Positions 20,582 to 22,900 of a stretch of DNA of 22,900 nucleotides are shown here, piece after piece. A program made the position numbers and the translations under genes. This stretch comes from DASZZZ01 sp036260375 (GTDB lineage: Bacteria > Actinomycetota > CADDZG01 > WHSQ01): the NCBI GenBank assembly GCA_036260375.1, contig DASZZZ010000073.1:1-22900 (forward strand), read 5' to 3'. The notes below the pieces were generated by a model, which searched no databases, was not told the origin of the DNA, and was given only the letters and a program-made list of their open reading frames with translations. The stretch's first letter is position 1, and each line of letters starts with the position of its first letter.

Positions 20582-21217
20582 TTACGTCCGTGGATCCGGC
20601 GTCTGTGACCGTACTGCCCGCTCGGAAGTTCGCGGTGCCTGTGTGAGCTTCGCCGCCTTCAACAGCTGCGCAAGCCGGCCGATCTCGCTAGCGGCGGGAG
20701 TCGTGGTGATGGATTCGATCACTCCGCCCCACATCTCCTCGAGGGTCAGGAAGGAGAACGGGTTGCCGCCGAGGTTGCGTCGGATCGTCTCGTTGTTCGT
20801 CCATGCTTCCGTCTCGCCGCGCAGGCTCGTCACCGCGATGGAGTACGAGAACTCCGTCGCGCCCGTAATCGCCTCGATCCGGTTGCGAAAGGCCTCGGCC
20901 CACTTCTCGTTGAACAACTCCCGAAAGCTCTGCCATCCTGCACGCTTTCCGGGCTTCTTCTCGGCTAGCGCGCGCCGCAGCTGTGCCGTCGCGTCGAATC
21001 CGGGCTGCCATGACTTGCACGAGACGATCCAGACGCGTTTCATGCCCTGCTCCAACGGGTTGTAGCCGACGACATCGACGTCGGAGGCGACTGAATCCTG
21101 GTTGGCGACGTAGTCGGGCCGGTCGCTTGACGGCTTGAAGCGCACGTTGTGAACGGTGAAGTAGCCGTGGTGCTGGAGGTAGTCGTCCACGATCTGCTCG
21201 AGGATGTCCTCTTTCAC
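20582..21217 (-). CDS. PD-(D/E)xK nuclease-like protein
   Basis: The 211-residue protein starts with GTG at 21217 after GGGAGAGG at five bases. The N-terminal half looks like a restriction-endonuclease fold: a helix (EDILEQIVDDYLQHHGYF), then SDVDVVGY with acidic D46/D48, and VWIVSCKSWQ with K68. In active PD-(D/E)xK enzymes the third residue is usually Glu in ExK; here it reads S-C-K. The rest is helical and includes an aromatic-rich central segment. Base composition is less extreme than in its neighbours, suggesting transfer. No methylase, helicase or toxin partner is adjacent, so a restriction role is unsupported. I have a vague memory of similar stand-alone proteins in other bacteria, none characterised. 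Confidence 0.7.
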   Translation of the reverse strand: MKEDILEQIVDDYLQHHGYFTVHNVRFKPSSDRPDYVANQDSVASDVDVVGYNPLEQGMKRVWIVSCKSWQPGFDATAQLRRALAEKKPGKRAGWQSFRELFNEKWAEAFRNRIEAITGATEFSYSIAVTSLRGETEAWTNNETIRRNLGGNPFSFLTLEEMWGGVIESITTTPAASEIGRLAQLLKAAKLTQAPRTSERAVRSQTPDPRT

Positions 21218-21424
21218 GTTTGCCTCTCCCTACAGTTCGCCGATCCCAGCGCTGCACGAGACGGCGGCGCGCTGATCGTGTTGACACAAGACTTGGTCTC
21301 GATCCTTGACCCTTGAGCGTCGCGCCGCGCGGGGTTCGAGGGGAGCGCCGGTCGCCGCGGCCCCCGGGACCGGCCACAGGACGGGCGGCGACGACGCGCG
21401 CGCGCGGGAGCGCACGGCCTTGCG
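21218..21424. other. Intergenic region between the hydrolase and nuclease-like genes
   Basis: No coding is evident. An inverted repeat GTCGCCGC (21351-21358) / GCGGCGAC (21385-21392) with a 26-nt gap may form a stem after the hydrolase stop. TTGACA occurs on the plus strand at 21280-21285, but no gene follows in that direction. The nuclease-like gene's ribosome-binding site is at the left end. Confidence 0.5.
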
Positions 21425-22900
21425 TCAGTTGTGCGGCCAGCCGTCTCCGGTGAACAGGCGCGTCGCGTCGCGCGGTGCGCCGACGACCGGCAGCACGAGG
21501 CGCGTCCGGCCCCCCTCCCAGTTGACGCGCACCAGCGCGCAGCGCGCGGCCGGATCGCCCTCGCACCCGGGGTACGCCTTCGGGATCGACCACTCGTTGA
21601 TCTCGGTCTGGATGCTCACGCCGATGCGGTGGCCGGCCCGGAACACGTAGTCCTGCGGCTTCGCCACGACAGTCATCCCGAACGGCTCGTTGGGCTCGAC
21701 GGCCTGCGGGCGGCGGAGCCCGTTCCGGTAGCGCGAGTCGAGCCACCCACGCGTCACCGCGACGAGCGCGCGCGGGTCGGTCGCGACCTGCTGTCCGCCG
21801 ACGGTGACGTGCTGCGACGGGACGACGTCGAAGACGCTCGGCGTGTACGTGATCCACTTGCGCGCCACGGTCGAGTAGATCCGAACCTTCATCGAGCCGA
21901 AGATGCGGACGTCGCGCGCGAGCGGCGGGGTCTCGAACCAGAACCACTCGAGGTTGCCGCGCGGGTTCAGCGCCGCGTCGCTCTCGGTGTTGAGCCCGGT
22001 CGACGGGAAGCGCGCGCGTTGCGCGTCGGCGCCGTCGAGGGCGCCTGGGCGCGTCGGCAGCAGCTTCCACGCGTAGTCGTCGAGCGACGTGACCGGCGTC
22101 TGCTGCGCGATCAGCTCGACCGGCGCGACGTCGAGCGGCCGTCCGGAGAGCCAGTCGCCCGGTCCGGCGTGGTCGGAAGTCTGCGTCACGACCGACGGCG
22201 CGTCCTCGATGCCGTTGCTCTCGCCGAGCAGATAGTGGTCGAGCCACGCGCGCCGGAACGCGTCGTAGTCGCCTCCGGGCCGCCCGTGGCCGTCCCAGCG
22301 CGTGCCCATGTACATGACGCGCTGCGGTGAGTCGTCGAGCGCGCGGAACAGGTTCCACGCCTCCTCCTGCTTGACGTTCCAGTCGCCCCAGTTGTGCGCG
22401 ACGAGCACGGGGATCTTCAGCTTGCGCGCCCCCGCGAGGTAGTCGCGCTCCTTCCAGAACTTCGTGTAGTTCGGCGTCTCGAAGTCGTAGCCGTGCTGCA
22501 TGTGCTCGACCTCGTCGCACGGCGTGACCGTCGACGCCACGCGGTCCGCCCAGCCTTCGCCCTGCACGTCGGTGGGCGGCGGGAGGGCGAAGCCGAAGTC
22601 GAACAGCAGAGGCGTGTCGAAGCCCTCGTCGATGACGGCACCGGGACCCTGGTTGCCGAGGAACTCGTCGTTGAGGGTGTAGCGCATGCCGCCGGCGTAG
22701 GCGCGCGCGATGCCCATCGCGTTCCAGTGCGCGGCGTCGCCGTTGCGGCCTAGGACCGAATAGGGGGAGTAGGTGAGAAGGGTCGGGGCCTTGACGATCT
22801 TGCCGCCCTTCGTCGGGTGAGCGACCTCGAGGTAGATGCCGCCGTGCTTCGTCTTGACGATGTAGCTGCGGGTTTCGGTCCCGAACGCGGCAGCGCTGGC
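21425..22900 (-). CDS. X-Pro dipeptidyl-peptidase/CocE-type hydrolase, N-terminus beyond window, internal deletion
   Basis: The frame is open from the right edge to TGA at 21427-21425, giving 491 residues. It begins inside the alpha/beta-hydrolase domain (KTKHGGIYLEV, then LLTYSPYSVLG). It continues with LFDFGFALPPP, the acid-containing HNWGDWNVK (Asp at 22382-22384) and RWDGHGRP (His at 22286-22288). It ends with the jelly-roll C-terminal domain typical of the S15/CocE family. The residues between GIARAYA and GGMRYTLN, where relatives have about 100 residues including the GGSYxG nucleophile elbow, are missing without a frameshift. It may therefore be inactive, or the gap may be an assembly error. 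Related proteins are secreted peptidases or esterases. Confidence 0.85.
   Translation of the reverse strand, partial: ASAAAFGTETRSYIVKTKHGGIYLEVAHPTKGGKIVKAPTLLTYSPYSVLGRNGDAAHWNAMGIARAYAGGMRYTLNDEFLGNQGPGAVIDEGFDTPLLFDFGFALPPPTDVQGEGWADRVASTVTPCDEVEHMQHGYDFETPNYTKFWKERDYLAGARKLKIPVLVAHNWGDWNVKQEEAWNLFRALDDSPQRVMYMGTRWDGHGRPGGDYDAFRRAWLDHYLLGESNGIEDAPSVVTQTSDHAGPGDWLSGRPLDVAPVELIAQQTPVTSLDDYAWKLLPTRPGALDGADAQRARFPSTGLNTESDAALNPRGNLEWFWFETPPLARDVRIFGSMKVRIYSTVARKWITYTPSVFDVVPSQHVTVGGQQVATDPRALVAVTRGWLDSRYRNGLRRPQAVEPNEPFGMTVVAKPQDYVFRAGHRIGVSIQTEINEWSIPKAYPGCEGDPAARCALVRVNWEGGRTRLVLPVVGAPRDATRLFTGDGWPHN

Noticed and set aside
20582..21217. A restriction-modification system
   Set aside because: There is no methyltransferase or specificity gene on either side, and the catalytic Glu of the ExK motif is not present.
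21280..21285. TTGACA promoter element on the plus strand
   Set aside because: There is no -10 at suitable spacing and no plus-strand gene downstream.

Overview
The window is very high-GC DNA with a gene content and order typical of Actinomycetota: a dnaX-ybaB-recR block, a lysC-asd operon whose lysC carries an internal start, a Wbl (WhiB-type) iron-sulfur protein, a pair of ArsA/Get3-like ATPases, and twin-arginine and lipoprotein export signals. Several of these genes (dnaX, ybaB, recR, lysC, asd, a metallophosphoesterase, a Wbl gene, the ATPase pair) also lie near one another in Mycobacterium. This comparison is from memory and no alignment was run. Interrupted synteny and unusual intervening genes suggest a deep-branching or uncultured actinobacterium; the genus cannot be told from the sequence.

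Layout. 1-1178 (+): 3' end of dnaX, then ybaB and recR, with codon preferences (GCC, CTG, CGG) unlike the rest of the window (GCG, CTC, CGC). 1188-1824 (-): two tandem Tat-exported ten-cysteine mini-proteins with nearly identical leaders and divergent cores. 1840-2378: non-coding, with a promoter-like site and a 56-nt self-complementary element. 2379-4684 (+): lysC-asd, the entry to aspartate-family amino acids. 4694-6012 (-): a small membrane protein, tRNA-Pro(CGG) and a metallophosphoesterase. 6033-7957 (+): a SpoIIE-type phosphatase and its STAS partner. 7954-10539: two coupled membrane microproteins (-), a CopD-like membrane protein (+), and a double-CopC protein with a histidine-rich linker (-). 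10781-11053 (+): wbl gene with a strong terminator. 11139-12502 (-): an SDH cytochrome b-like subunit coupled to a protein of unknown function. 12607-13527 (+): a lipoprotein. 13538-15648 (-): the coupled ATPase pair. 15697-19342 (+): NfeD-type protease, slipin and YibE/F. 19344-20485 (-): a ZIP transporter coupled to a Zur-like regulator, with a Zur-type box over the promoter. 20582-21217 (-): a PD-(D/E)xK-like protein. 21425-22900 (-): an X-Pro dipeptidyl-peptidase/CocE-type hydrolase running off the right edge, apparently lacking the segment that carries its serine nucleophile.

How the genes relate. Gene pairs sharing stop/start codons (ATGA, GTGA or TGATG) mark five coupled units: lysC/asd, the two microproteins, sdhC/unknown, the two ATPases, and ZIP/Zur. 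Metal handling recurs: copper-type CopC/CopD proteins, zinc uptake with its regulator, and an iron-sulfur Wbl protein. I saw no CRISPR array, insertion sequence, prophage or complete defence system. The best candidates for undescribed biology are the paired Tat-exported cysteine-rich peptides, the double-CopC protein without N-terminal histidine, the structured element upstream of lysC, and the coupled microproteins.
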